NCBI RefSeq assembly: GCF_900182615.1
Contig: NZ_FXTE01000001.1
Coordinates: forward strand, 558,001-622,000
Length of the DNA stretch: 64,000 nucleotides
Source: Ruegeria faecimaris
Lineage (GTDB): Bacteria > Pseudomonadota > Alphaproteobacteria > Rhodobacterales > Rhodobacteraceae
Reading direction: 5' to 3'
Shown here one piece after another: positions 9,458-18,080 of this stretch. Numbering within the stretch: position 1 is the first letter of the stretch; the number at the start of each line of letters is the position of its first letter. The notes beneath the pieces were generated by a model that worked only from the letters and a program-made list of their open reading frames with translations, made no database searches and was not told the DNA's origin. The position numbers and the translations under genes are program-made.

Positions 9458-10323
9458 CTTCTGTTCTGAGGGCGCCTCATCAGGCCTTCCTGGGCAACTG
9501 ATGCGACCAGAACGCCATCTTCGGAATAGATTGATCCACGGTTGAAGTTACGCCCTCGTCCGCTCCATGGCGAATCCATGGAATACAGATGCCAATTCTC
9601 GAACTTGAGCGGCGCGTGAAACCAAATCGCATGGTCCAGGCTGGCGCCGTTCACCTCACCAGTAAACCAGCTTAGGCCGTGCGGGCGCATTCCCGAGCTC
9701 ATGAGATACATATCTGAAGCATAGGCCAGCAACAGATGCTGCGTGACCGCATCGGCATTGGCCGCGGCCCCCATCCGGAACCAGATCTGGTTGCGGTCAT
9801 CCGATTTCTCTGGGTTGAAAGGATCCAGATGGCCGACCTCGCGGACTTCGATCGGGCGCTCGCGTGTTAGTTCTCCGCGAAAGCTGGGCGGTACTTTGTC
9901 CAGATATTTCTTCTTGAGCTCTGATCGCGATGGGTAGGATTCGGGCGTTTCCATCTCAGGCATGTCGTGCTGATGATCCCAACCTTCGTCCTGAATGTGG
10001 AATGAGGCGGACATGTTTAAAATCTGCTTACCATGCTGAATTGCAACCACACGGCGCGTCGTGAACGAACCTCCGTCACGGGCCCTATCAACTTGATATA
10101 TTACGGGAATGCTTGGGTCGCCTGGGCGGATGAAATAGGCGTGCAGGGAATGACATAGGCGGTTGTCGACGGTGCGATATGCGGCGGCTAGTGCTTGTGC
10201 GATGACCTGACCGCCGTAAATCCGCATAGGTGTTTCGCCGCCCGACCCTGTTCCCCGAAACAGGTCCACTTCCAGTCTTTCAACGTCCAGAAGATCCAGA
10301 AGAACTCTCTCTGCTTCGGTCAT
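9454..10323 (-). CDS. tesB: Acyl-CoA thioesterase II (TesB family)
   Basis: A 289-residue double-hotdog thioesterase that hydrolyses acyl-CoA to free fatty acid and CoA. The first hotdog has the conserved RIYGGQVIAQAL; the second carries the Asp (SLDHAIWFH), Ser/Thr (MDSPWSG) and Gln (VAQEGLMR) triad positions known from E. coli TesB. The start at MTEAERVLLDLL is chosen because family proteins begin there; a longer frame would overlap the upstream hydrolase gene by only a few bases but adds 19 unrelated residues. It is co-directional with, and 50 bp downstream of, the beta-lactamase-fold gene. Confidence 0.88.
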   Translation of the reverse strand: MTEAERVLLDLLDVERLEVDLFRGTGSGGETPMRIYGGQVIAQALAAAYRTVDNRLCHSLHAYFIRPGDPSIPVIYQVDRARDGGSFTTRRVVAIQHGKQILNMSASFHIQDEGWDHQHDMPEMETPESYPSRSELKKKYLDKVPPSFRGELTRERPIEVREVGHLDPFNPEKSDDRNQIWFRMGAAANADAVTQHLLLAYASDMYLMSSGMRPHGLSWFTGEVNGASLDHAIWFHAPLKFENWHLYSMDSPWSGRGRNFNRGSIYSEDGVLVASVAQEGLMRRPQNRS

Positions 10324-10372
10324 ATGCGGTACTCCGATTAATCTTGGCGAATGGGTATCAGCGCGCCGAATG

Positions 10373-11590
10373 TCATTCAATGATTGACCCGAGGGTGAGC
10401 GCCTTCAATTCTGCGCGGGAGGGATAAGAGCTGGATGGTGACAGTTGGGTGAAAAAGATCGCTGTAAAATCGTTCTGACGATCAACCCAAAAGAAGGTCG
10501 ATGCCATACCACCCCAGCTGAAATCCCCCATGCTGCCCGGAACACAGGTTCTGCCGGGGTTAATGACGACAGCGCCACCAAGGCCAAAGCCCATGCCCTC
10601 CATGGGTTGTTCCGCAAAACTCTGCGGTCCCATCGAGGCAATATCGCCGGGTAAGTGGTTGTGAAGCATGAATTCTACAGTTTTTGGTGCCAGAATCTGT
10701 TGATCACCGAACCTTCCGCGATTTCGGAGCATCTCTGAAAATCTAGCAAAGTCATCAATGGTTGAAACCAACCCTCCGCCCCCAGAGTACATTGTTGCCG
10801 ATTCAAAGGGCGATGCGTCGGCATTGTCGACCAGACGCAATGTCTGCTCACCCGTACGGGCTTCGTTTAGCGCCATCGCATTGCCCGCCAAAGGCGTATA
10901 GAGAGAGGCAAACCGATCCCCCGCTCCCGCCGGAACCCTGAACCCGGTCTGAGGCATACCAAGAGGATTGAAAATCTCTTCCGCAAGGAATTGCTCCAGA
11001 GATTGGCCAGAAATAACTTCTATCACGCGACCAATAACGTCTATCCCTACCGAATACTCCCATCGCGTTCCCGGCTGAAAGGCGAAAGGCAAAGTGGACA
11101 GCAAAGATACTCTTTCGGCCAAAGACCCTTCTTTAGGGCCGAAAACAAGATCAAGTTCGTCCATTGCCGCAGCCAGGATGCCGGGGTTGAAAGGATAGCT
11201 CAGGCCACTTGTATGGGTCAGCAGCTGATGAAGCGTTGGTGCTGGTGCAGGTTCGGTCTGATCCAACCTTGTGGCGCCGGGTACCAGCGCCTGTGCTGCG
11301 GTGAAATCAGATATATATTCAGACACTTGAGCGCCGAGGTGAACCTCACCTCGTTCGACAAGGATCATCAGGGCCGCAGTGGTTATCGGCTTGGTCATCG
11401 AATAGATGCGAACGAGGGTATCCCGCTCGAATGGCAGATTGTTCTCAACGCTTCTAAGCCCGCAGGAATGAAACAGAACCTCCCTGCCCTGATGCATCAT
11501 CAAGAATGAGCTTCCGGCATATTTGCGATCATCCACATAGGATTGCATCCAATCGCAAATACGATCTAGCCGGGCTTGTTCGAACTTCAT
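10373..11590 (-). CDS. Serine hydrolase of the class C beta-lactamase family (esterase/transpeptidase fold)
   Basis: A 405-residue protein of the Beta-lactamase (PF00144) family. The nucleophile motif SMTK (SxxK, near residue 64) and the YSV tyrosine motif (YSVGIDV) are present. There is no signal peptide, which argues for a cytoplasmic EstB-type esterase rather than an antibiotic-degrading enzyme. It precedes tesB on the same strand, so a role in ester or acyl turnover is possible. Substrate unknown. Confidence 0.82.
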   Translation of the reverse strand: MKFEQARLDRICDWMQSYVDDRKYAGSSFLMMHQGREVLFHSCGLRSVENNLPFERDTLVRIYSMTKPITTAALMILVERGEVHLGAQVSEYISDFTAAQALVPGATRLDQTEPAPAPTLHQLLTHTSGLSYPFNPGILAAAMDELDLVFGPKEGSLAERVSLLSTLPFAFQPGTRWEYSVGIDVIGRVIEVISGQSLEQFLAEEIFNPLGMPQTGFRVPAGAGDRFASLYTPLAGNAMALNEARTGEQTLRLVDNADASPFESATMYSGGGGLVSTIDDFARFSEMLRNRGRFGDQQILAPKTVEFMLHNHLPGDIASMGPQSFAEQPMEGMGFGLGGAVVINPGRTCVPGSMGDFSWGGMASTFFWVDRQNDFTAIFFTQLSPSSSYPSRAELKALTLGSIIE

Positions 11591-11773
11591 CTGTGTGTGC
11601 TCAACTTTGAGAAATTAACGTATCTTTCCCGGATATTGCGGGGTTAAGCGGAAAAAGGACAGCTAAATCACCTCAATCCAACGATGTCCCTGTACGCCAA
11701 AAGGGTTTTGCCTGCTAATGTGGTCGCAGATAGATTCGTGTCCGGTTCGACTCTCGCCTGATGGAGGAGAAAT

Positions 11774-12385
11774 ATGCCGCAACATATAGAATTTGTTTAT
11801 GATTTTTGCAGTCCGAACGCCTTCCTCGCGCAGAAGATGATATCTGATATCGCCGCAAAGCACGAAGTCGGTGTTACATATGTTCCGGTTCTGCTGGCCA
11901 CTGTTTTCAAAGCCACCAATAACCAAAGCCCGTTTAAGGCTTTTTCAGAGAACCGGCAGAAGACGGCCTATTTGACCCGCGATCTCCATCGCTTTGCGCG
12001 TCACCGTGGGTTGAGCTTTCATATGAGCCCACATTTCCCGATGAACACCAAATTCGCCATGCGCGGGGCTTTGTTAGCATCCGGTAAATCATGGGAAAAC
12101 AGATATATAGCGTCCATATTTGATGCTATTTGGGTGCACGGCCAAAAAGTGGATGATCTGGGTGTCCTTTGCGACATTCTTCAGGATAACGGCTTGCCTA
12201 TACGAAAACTGCGCGAGGCCATGACTAATCTGAACGTAAAGCAAAACCTGAAAAACCAAACCAAGGCTATGGTCAAGCGAGGTGTTTTCGGTGTCCCCAG
12301 CATGTTTGTTGATACTGAGATGTTCTTTGGCAAAAACAGCCTGGCCAACCTTGAGCTTGAATTGTCGAGATTTCATACGCCCTAG
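11774..12385 (+). CDS. 2-hydroxychromene-2-carboxylate isomerase-like protein (DsbA/GST-kappa fold)
   Basis: A 203-residue member of the HCCA isomerase/DsbA-like thioredoxin-fold family. The N-terminal EFVYDFCSPNAFLAQKM matches the family DFxSPY-type glutathione site, and the C-terminal RGVFGVPSMFVDTEMFFGK matches the cis-Pro and glutathione-contact region. True HCCA isomerases act in naphthalene degradation with glutathione; no aromatic-ring genes are nearby, so the substrate is open. A strong GGAGGAG site fixes the start. Confidence 0.78.
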   Translation: MPQHIEFVYDFCSPNAFLAQKMISDIAAKHEVGVTYVPVLLATVFKATNNQSPFKAFSENRQKTAYLTRDLHRFARHRGLSFHMSPHFPMNTKFAMRGALLASGKSWENRYIASIFDAIWVHGQKVDDLGVLCDILQDNGLPIRKLREAMTNLNVKQNLKNQTKAMVKRGVFGVPSMFVDTEMFFGKNSLANLELELSRFHTP

Positions 12386-12391
12386 GTGGTT

Positions 12392-13417
12392 TCACCCTCG
12401 GCCCAATGCAGTCAGCCCTCGTTGTGCAAACTTAGGAACGTAACTACCAAAAATCTGAGCTCTTTTCGGATCAGAGGCGTTTCCGTCAAGCGCCCGCTTA
12501 TAAACACCCTGCAAGATCGCGGCCATTCGGAAGAAATTGAACGCCAGATAGAAACCAAAGTTATCAATTCCAGGAAGGTCGCGGCGCTCGCAGTATTGAT
12601 CAATGAAAGCCTGATCGGATGGCAGGCCGAGCGAGGACCGGTCTATGCCAGACAGACCCCGCCCCTCTTTTCCAGGTGGCATCTGCCATTGCATGATAAC
12701 GGCTGCGAGATCGGCAAAGGGATGCCCGATTGTCGACAATTCCCAATCCAGTACGCCCAGACAGCGGGTGCCCTGCTTTTCGAACATCAGATTGTCGATG
12801 CGGTAATCGCCGTGAACCAGTGTTCTCTGACCATCATCCTTGGGGGTTGCGTTGGTCAAAGCCTCGATCAAGGCATCCATATCCGGAATCTGAGTGGTTT
12901 CGGACGCCCGAAATTGTTTCGTCCACCGCCCGATCTGACGCTCAAAATAGCTTCCCGGCGGGCCATAGTCGGACAGGCCAACCGAATCGATATCGACCTT
13001 ATGCAGCGCCGCCAGAACGCGGTTCATCTCGTCGATAATTGCCGTGCGGGTTTCGGTTCTTTCGCCAAGCATTGTGGGTTCAAGAAACGTCCTGCCGTCG
13101 AGATGCTCCATCACATAAAACGCCGACCCGATGACGTCATCATCCTCGCAAAGCAGCAACATTTTTGGCACCGGCACATCGCTTTCGGCCAGAGCACTTT
13201 GAACCCTGAACTCGCGGTCAACGGCATGGGCGGATTTCAGCAACACTCCCGGCGGCTTGCGGCGCAGGACATAGGAATTCTCAGGCGTTTTTAACTCAAA
13301 AGTTGGGTTTGATTGGCCAACCTCGAATTTTTTCGCCTCTAACGGACCCCGATACCCTTTGAGATGCGTGCCGAGATAGGCATCGACGCGTTTCAGATCC
13401 AGAATTGCGCTGTCCAT
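12392..13417 (-). CDS. Phosphotransferase of the APH/ACAD10-like family
   Basis: A 341-residue aminoglycoside-phosphotransferase-fold kinase. It has the Brenner motif VHGDYRIDNLMFE (catalytic Asp and Asn) and the metal-binding LGVLDWELSTIGHPFADLA. This subgroup resembles the kinase part of ACAD10/ACAD11, which phosphorylates 4-hydroxyacyl-CoA during catabolism, and it commonly sits with acyl-CoA and SDR genes as here. The start at MDSAILDL has AGGGAG upstream. It follows an SDR gene by 25 bp on the same strand, so they are probably cotranscribed. Confidence 0.82.
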   Translation of the reverse strand: MDSAILDLKRVDAYLGTHLKGYRGPLEAKKFEVGQSNPTFELKTPENSYVLRRKPPGVLLKSAHAVDREFRVQSALAESDVPVPKMLLLCEDDDVIGSAFYVMEHLDGRTFLEPTMLGERTETRTAIIDEMNRVLAALHKVDIDSVGLSDYGPPGSYFERQIGRWTKQFRASETTQIPDMDALIEALTNATPKDDGQRTLVHGDYRIDNLMFEKQGTRCLGVLDWELSTIGHPFADLAAVIMQWQMPPGKEGRGLSGIDRSSLGLPSDQAFIDQYCERRDLPGIDNFGFYLAFNFFRMAAILQGVYKRALDGNASDPKRAQIFGSYVPKFAQRGLTALGRG

Positions 13418-13442
13418 TTTGTGGCTCCCTTTGGCCGATGCT

Positions 13443-14261
13443 TCAGAGTGCTTCAGCAAAGATGTTGCCGGCGGTGACAACATTGATCCCGCCCGAAACC
13501 GGGATCACCGCGCCTGTGACATAGCTGCCGCCAAGGCCGCACAGGAACAGCATACAGCCTGCGATATCCTCGTCACGTCCAACGCGACCCAAGGGTACGG
13601 ATTTGCCGACTTTTTTGCGCGTCCCTTCGTCAGATGTGGCAAAGGCCGTCATCCGAGAGACAAAGGGTCCAGGCGCCAGCGCATTGACGGTGATGTGATG
13701 CGGAGCAAGTTCTTTGGCCATGATTTTGGTCAGATGCAGCACAGCCGCCTTTGAGGCAGAGTAGCTATACGCACCGTCGCCCATAGGAACTTCGCCCATA
13801 ACCGATCCAACATTGACGATGCGGGATGGATCTTCGGCAGTCCCGGAAGACATCAGAATCGGCAACAGTTTTTGGGTCAGTTCGAAGATTCCTGTCACAT
13901 TGATCGACATGACTTTTTCCCAGGCTTCGTAGGGAAACTGACCCATCGGTGCGCCCCAGGAAACACCGGCATTGTTCATGAGGATATCCAGCCGGTCCGT
14001 GCGCTTGAGCACTTCGGCCACCAGATTGTCGACACCCTCTTTTGATCCGACATCACCGGCAAACCCTTCGGCGGTTCCTGTGGCGTCCAGTGCGTTCAAT
14101 TCGGCCGCGACCGCCTCGCACGCGTCGCCTTTACGAGACGCCAACAGTACACGTGCCCCCGCCCGGACCAGCGCCTCGGCCGCCATTCGGCCAATTCCGG
14201 TGGCCCCACCCGTGACCAGAGCGGTTTTGCCCTGCAATGAGAAAAGAGTTTCGGGGGTCAT
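13443..14261 (-). CDS. SDR-family oxidoreductase
   Basis: A 272-residue classical short-chain dehydrogenase with TGGATGIG (nucleotide binding), NNAG, the catalytic Ser in NVGSVMG and Tyr/Lys in YSYSASKAAV. An Arg and Lys after beta-2 (ASRKGDA) favour NADP(H), an inference. The start ATG follows GAGGAG. It is upstream of and likely cotranscribed with the APH-like kinase gene, suggesting a hydroxyacyl or fatty-acid-type pathway; the substrate is not known. Confidence 0.85.
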   Translation of the reverse strand: MTPETLFSLQGKTALVTGGATGIGRMAAEALVRAGARVLLASRKGDACEAVAAELNALDATGTAEGFAGDVGSKEGVDNLVAEVLKRTDRLDILMNNAGVSWGAPMGQFPYEAWEKVMSINVTGIFELTQKLLPILMSSGTAEDPSRIVNVGSVMGEVPMGDGAYSYSASKAAVLHLTKIMAKELAPHHITVNALAPGPFVSRMTAFATSDEGTRKKVGKSVPLGRVGRDEDIAGCMLFLCGLGGSYVTGAVIPVSGGINVVTAGNIFAEAL

Positions 14262-14412
14262 GACCTGCTCCTCGGTTTTTGATTTTGGCAAACTGTCTCA
14301 TTTGTCGGTCAAGGGTAACGCCTAACCCGGTTGTGCCGGGTGGTTTCTTGACAACTCAGAACAGTAGGCCAAAAGTTCTTCCTTACCGAATAACAGGGAC
14401 ATTAGCGTAAAC

Positions 14413-15408
14413 ATGCAAGCCTTACTCAGCGTCGCTCCGGGCGGGCCGGAGACATTGGAACTGACCACCCTGCCCGATCCGTCGCCGGGCAAGGGCGAAT
14501 TGCTTGTTCGCGTGCGGGCCGCAGGCGTTAATTTCCCGGATACACTGATGATACGCGACCTGTATCAGATAAAGCCACCAAGACCGTTTGCCCCCGGAGG
14601 TGAAATCGCTGGCGAGGTTATCGGGCTAGGCGAAGGTGTTTTGGGCTTTAACGTTGGCGACCGTGTGCTGGCCCTGACCGGACACGGAGGTTTTGCCACA
14701 CATCTGGCGGTCAAAGCGGCGACAGCTGTTAAATTCCCGAGCTCAATGCCATTTGAGGACGCGGCGAGCTTTATCTTCACCTATGGCACCTCATATCACG
14801 CCCTGAAGGACCGCGCTGCGCTGCAACAAGGGGAAACGGTCCTGATTCTGGGTGCAGCAGGCGGAGTTGGTACGGCTGCGATTGAGCTAGCCAATGCCAT
14901 GGGGGCTCGGGTTATTGCGGCAGTCTCATCGCAAGACAAAGCAGATTTCTGTCGTCAGATCGGGGCGGACGAAACGATCATTTACGCGCGCGACATGGAC
15001 AAACAGGCGCAAAAGGCCTTTGGATCGGGCATCAAGGCCTTAGCCGGTAGTCAGGGCGTTGATGTCGTCTACGATGCCGTTGGCGGTGCCTATTCAGAGC
15101 CAGCGCTGCGCAGCTTGGGGTGGAAGGGGCGATTCCTGGTCATCGGTTTCCCAGCCGGAATCCCTCAGATACCATTGAACCTCCCTCTGCTTAAGGGTTG
15201 TCAAATTGTCGGTGTTTTCTGGGGCGCCTCGGTGTTTCGCGACCCGAAGGGACATGGCAAAAACATGGAAGATTTGTTCGGGTTATACGCCAAAGGGCAG
15301 ATCAAACCACAGATCAGTGCGCTATTCCCTCTGGATCAAGCCCAAAAGGCGCTAGACCTTCTGGCCAGCCGAAAGGCCCTTGGGAAAATTGTCGTGACCA
15401 TGGCATAG
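14413..15408 (+). CDS. NADPH:quinone oxidoreductase family protein (MDR superfamily)
   Basis: A 331-residue medium-chain reductase without the catalytic zinc ligands of alcohol dehydrogenases. It has the GroES-like N-terminal half (AAGVNFPDTLMI, GDRVLAL), then a Rossmann domain with LGAAGGVGTAAIELA. It probably reduces quinones or alpha,beta-unsaturated carbonyls with NADPH. The intergenic region upstream is shared with the divergent SDR gene. Confidence 0.85.
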   Translation: MQALLSVAPGGPETLELTTLPDPSPGKGELLVRVRAAGVNFPDTLMIRDLYQIKPPRPFAPGGEIAGEVIGLGEGVLGFNVGDRVLALTGHGGFATHLAVKAATAVKFPSSMPFEDAASFIFTYGTSYHALKDRAALQQGETVLILGAAGGVGTAAIELANAMGARVIAAVSSQDKADFCRQIGADETIIYARDMDKQAQKAFGSGIKALAGSQGVDVVYDAVGGAYSEPALRSLGWKGRFLVIGFPAGIPQIPLNLPLLKGCQIVGVFWGASVFRDPKGHGKNMEDLFGLYAKGQIKPQISALFPLDQAQKALDLLASRKALGKIVVTMA

Positions 15409-15531
15409 CCAGCCAATCTCTGAAACTTCAGCCTCGTGTCCTATAGGCCGCGGTTCTGACGCATGATCCAGGTTCGGTGGACATCTCTACCTGTTCACGT
15501 TTAAGAACCTTGTTATGGGGACAGTATAACA

Positions 15532-15972
15532 ATGCATAAAGCTCTTATTCTGAATGGTCCGAACCTCAATCTGCTGGGCACGCGACAGCCCGAGGTTTAC
15601 GGAAGCACAACGCTGCAAATGGTCGAGGATATGTGCCTCGACCACGGTAAGTCTATCGGGATGGAAGTGATTCATTTCCAATCCAACCACGAAGGCGCGT
15701 TGATTGATGCCATTCATGCCGCCAAAGGTGTGCAGGACGGCATTGTTTTGAACGCAGGTGCCTATACGCACAGCTCGATTGCCCTGATGGACGCAATCGC
15801 ATCGGTTGAGCTGCCGGTCATCGAGGTTCATTTGTCCAATATCCACGCGCGTGAGGAGTTTCGACACCGATCCTATATCTCACGTGTGGCTGTAGGCATG
15901 ATTTGCGGATTGGGTCCGCAGGGATATGTGCTGGCGCTGGATGCGTTGCGGTCCCATTTACAGGGTGAATGA
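15532..15972 (+). CDS. aroQ: Type II 3-dehydroquinate dehydratase
   Basis: A 146-residue dodecameric-type dehydroquinase of the shikimate pathway, converting 3-dehydroquinate to 3-dehydroshikimate. The catalytic Arg/Tyr loop (GTRQPEVYGS), the NAGAYTHSS substrate loop and the HLSNIHAREEFRHRSY lid/His region are all intact. Length is normal. The stop overlaps the next gene (luxR) by ATGA, an unusual partnership that implies translational coupling. Confidence 0.95.
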   Translation: MHKALILNGPNLNLLGTRQPEVYGSTTLQMVEDMCLDHGKSIGMEVIHFQSNHEGALIDAIHAAKGVQDGIVLNAGAYTHSSIALMDAIASVELPVIEVHLSNIHAREEFRHRSYISRVAVGMICGLGPQGYVLALDALRSHLQGE

Positions 15973-16733
15973 TCGCTATGAAGCTTTCTGAGTATCTGAA
16001 TTTCCTCAGCTATACCAAAACCCTGGAAGAGCTCTGGGATGCCCATTGCCGGCAAATGGCAGAATATGGGTTCGATCGTTTGCTGTACGGATATACGCGA
16101 TATCGCACCGAAACGTCGCTGGGGGATCCCGAGGATTTTGTAATCCTGACCAATCACAGCAAAGATTACCTGGATGGGTTTCTGGGAGGCGGGTTGTATT
16201 TCCATGCTCCGATGCTGAAATGGGCTTTGCATAATGAAGGGGCCGCAAGCTGGAGGATCGCCCAGGATCTGATGACTGATGGCACCTTGACCGCAAAAGA
16301 GCGAGACGTCATCGAGTTCAACAAAACCAAAGGTGTCGTCGCCGGCTATACGGTCAGTTTCGACTCGGTTTCGGTTCGGTCGAAAGGGGCAATTTCGCTT
16401 TCAGCGCATGGATCGCGTACACAAGACGATGTGGACGCTGTCTGGGAGGAATTTGGCCAGGATATTCTTCTGATGAACAACGTTGCTCATCTGAAAATCC
16501 TCACCCTGCCCTATAACGCACCAAATCGCGCCCTGACAAAACGTCAGCGTGAGGCGCTTGAGTGGGTCGGCGACGGCAAAACAACTCAGGACATTGCGAT
16601 TCTGATGGGGCTGACTTCGGCCACTGTCGAAAAGCATCTGCGTCTGGCGCGCGAGGCCCTCGTGGTCGAGACAACGGCGCAGGCAGTTTTGAAAGCATCT
16701 CTTCAAAATCAGATGTTCATCGTTGGGGTTTGA
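15969..16733 (+). CDS. LuxR-family autoinducer-binding-domain transcriptional regulator (LuxR solo)
   Basis: A 254-residue regulator. The N-terminal Autoind_bind domain (about 15-160) is followed by a GerE/LuxR helix-turn-helix (about 185-245; LTKRQREALEWVGDGKTTQDI). The DNA-binding Glu, Leu and Gly invariants are kept, but in the ligand pocket the TraR W57, Y61 and D70 equivalents are Tyr, Phe and Ala by hand alignment; W85 and G113 are kept. No luxI synthase is in the window. The start overlaps the aroQ stop (ATGA); an ATG at 15978 is an alternative. The ligand is unknown and may not be a standard acyl-homoserine lactone. Confidence 0.85.
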   Translation: MIAMKLSEYLNFLSYTKTLEELWDAHCRQMAEYGFDRLLYGYTRYRTETSLGDPEDFVILTNHSKDYLDGFLGGGLYFHAPMLKWALHNEGAASWRIAQDLMTDGTLTAKERDVIEFNKTKGVVAGYTVSFDSVSVRSKGAISLSAHGSRTQDDVDAVWEEFGQDILLMNNVAHLKILTLPYNAPNRALTKRQREALEWVGDGKTTQDIAILMGLTSATVEKHLRLAREALVVETTAQAVLKASLQNQMFIVGV

Positions 16734-17023
16734 CTCAGGGAGTGACGCGAATATGCGTCAATTTACCTAGGGTAAGGAAAACATGACTTTCCGAATCTAA
16801 CGCTAAAGTTGCAAAGTGGTATTGTTCCGTGAGTGGTGGCTTTAGCCTGGGAACATTTGGTCGGATCTTTGCAATAACAAAGCTCTCCGATCGCTCTGAC
16901 AATAGGGCGCCTATTTGTCCGCGTCTCTTTGTCGGAATTTTGGGGGGCCTCGTCCATCCCCATCTTTGCGGGGCCCCTCATTTAAACTAGGTTTAACTTG
17001 TGGACGCTTTCGGCGTCCTTTTT
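16734..17023 (+). ncRNA. Gene-free, stem-loop-rich interval; candidate small RNA ending in an intrinsic terminator
   Basis: No convincing protein gene lies between luxR and tsf. A small hairpin GACGC/GCGTC just after luxR probably ends that transcript. Then comes a nested hairpin: GTTGCAAAG (16808) pairs with CTTTGCAAT (16867), TGTTCC with GGAACA inside it, and GGC/GCC at the tip. GACAATAGG/CCTATTTGTC forms a second hairpin near 16898-16919, and GGGGCC/GGCCCC a third near 16945-16977. A textbook plus-strand terminator closes the region. It does not match SRP, tmRNA or 6S features that I can recognise. Boundaries are approximate. Confidence 0.35.
17002..17023 (+). terminator. Intrinsic terminator, plus strand
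   Basis: GGACGC-TTTCG-GCGTCC followed by TTTTT. It lies 270 bp beyond luxR with other hairpins between, so it may end an independent small transcript rather than luxR mRNA. Confidence 0.7.
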
Positions 17024-17055
17024 CGTTTCTAGGCATCATTTCTACACTAAGGGCA

Positions 17056-17089
17056 AAGAAAAACCGGATACGCATGGCGTACCCGGTTT
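17056..17089 (-). terminator. Intrinsic terminator of rpsB-tsf
   Basis: On the minus strand AAACCGG and CCGGTTT pair around an inner GCGTA... arm with a 3-nt loop, followed by a T-run (A-run at 17057-17063 on the plus strand). A second hairpin, ACAGGCCCT/AGGGCCTGT, sits at 17101-17123 between it and the tsf stop. Confidence 0.75.
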
Positions 17090-17127
17090 CTCAGATTGAT
17101 ACAGGCCCTGTTCAGGGCCTGTGATGC

Positions 17128-18003
17128 TTAGCCCTGAACTGCTTTTGCAACTTCAGCGGCAAAGTCTTCTTTTTCGACAACGATGCCTTCGCCAACTTCC
17201 AGACGCACGAATCCGGTGACGGTCGCGCCTGCTTCTTTGGCAGCGGCCTCAACGGTCAGGTCAGGGTTTACTACGAACTGCTGGTTCAACAGGGTCGATT
17301 CAGCGACGAACTTCTTCATGCGACCAACGATCATCTTTTCGATGACCTGCTCCGGCTTGCCGGATTCGCGCGCGATGTCCATCTGGACCTGCTTTTCTTT
17401 CTCGACGATCGCCGGGTCCATGTCTGCCTCGGACAGAGCTGCCGGGTTCACAGCCGCGATATGCATCGCAATCTGCTTGCCGATGGCTTCGTCACCGCCG
17501 GTCAGAGCGACCAGAACGCCGATCTTGCCCATGCCGTTAGTGGCTGCGTTATGGACGTAAGATACAACAGTGTCGCCCGACAGTTTGGACATACGGCGCA
17601 CCGACATGTTCTCACCGATGGTGGCGATCTTGTCGGTCAGCGTTTCCGCAACGGTTTTGCCACCCAGATCAGCTGCCAGCAGAGCTTCGACATTGTCGAC
17701 GCCTTCTGCGGCATATGCGATCTTACCAACCATTTCCTGGAATTCGGCGTTTTTCCCGACGAAGTCGGTTTCCGAGTTCACTTCAACTGCAACACCATTG
17801 TTGCCGTTTACGTGAACGGCAACCAGACCTTCCGCCGCGGTACGACCCGATTTCTTGGCCGCTTTGGCCAGGCCTTTGGTGCGCAGCCAATCAACGGCTT
17901 CGTCCATGTTGCCGCCGGTTTCGGTCAGCGCTTTTTTCGCGTCCATCATGCCTGCGCCAGTGGTGTCGCGCAGTTCTTTTACCATTGCTGCTGTGATTGC
18001 CAT
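17128..18003 (-). CDS. tsf: Translation elongation factor Ts
   Basis: A 291-residue guanine-nucleotide exchange factor that recycles EF-Tu-GDP. The N-terminal UBA-like domain ([20 protein letters not shown]) and the TDFVGKN core motif that contacts EF-Tu are present. Length is typical for alphaproteobacteria. It follows rpsB by 78 bp on the same strand with a stem-loop between, the near-universal rpsB-tsf operon. Confidence 0.97.
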   Translation of the reverse strand: MAITAAMVKELRDTTGAGMMDAKKALTETGGNMDEAVDWLRTKGLAKAAKKSGRTAAEGLVAVHVNGNNGVAVEVNSETDFVGKNAEFQEMVGKIAYAAEGVDNVEALLAADLGGKTVAETLTDKIATIGENMSVRRMSKLSGDTVVSYVHNAATNGMGKIGVLVALTGGDEAIGKQIAMHIAAVNPAALSEADMDPAIVEKEKQVQMDIARESGKPEQVIEKMIVGRMKKFVAESTLLNQQFVVNPDLTVEAAAKEAGATVTGFVRLEVGEGIVVEKEDFAAEVAKAVQG

Positions 18004-18030
18004 CTTTTGGCTCTCCTCAATTCAAACGGA

Positions 18031-18056
18031 ATTGGGGCAGGTCATACCCTGCCCCA
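18031..18056 (-). promoter_or_regulatory. Stem-loop in the rpsB-tsf spacer
   Basis: A 9-bp perfect stem TGGGGCAGG/CCTGCCCCA lies in the rpsB-tsf spacer without a T-run. Similar hairpins in this operon can adjust the rpsB:tsf ratio; here that is inference only. Confidence 0.4.
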
Positions 18057-18080
18057 GATGTCATTTACGTGACGGGCAGC

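Noticed and set aside
11740..11760. A T-arm-like GGTTCGACTC sequence before the HCCA-isomerase-like gene
   Set aside because: The flanking bases do not pair as a T-stem and no acceptor or anticodon arm is present.
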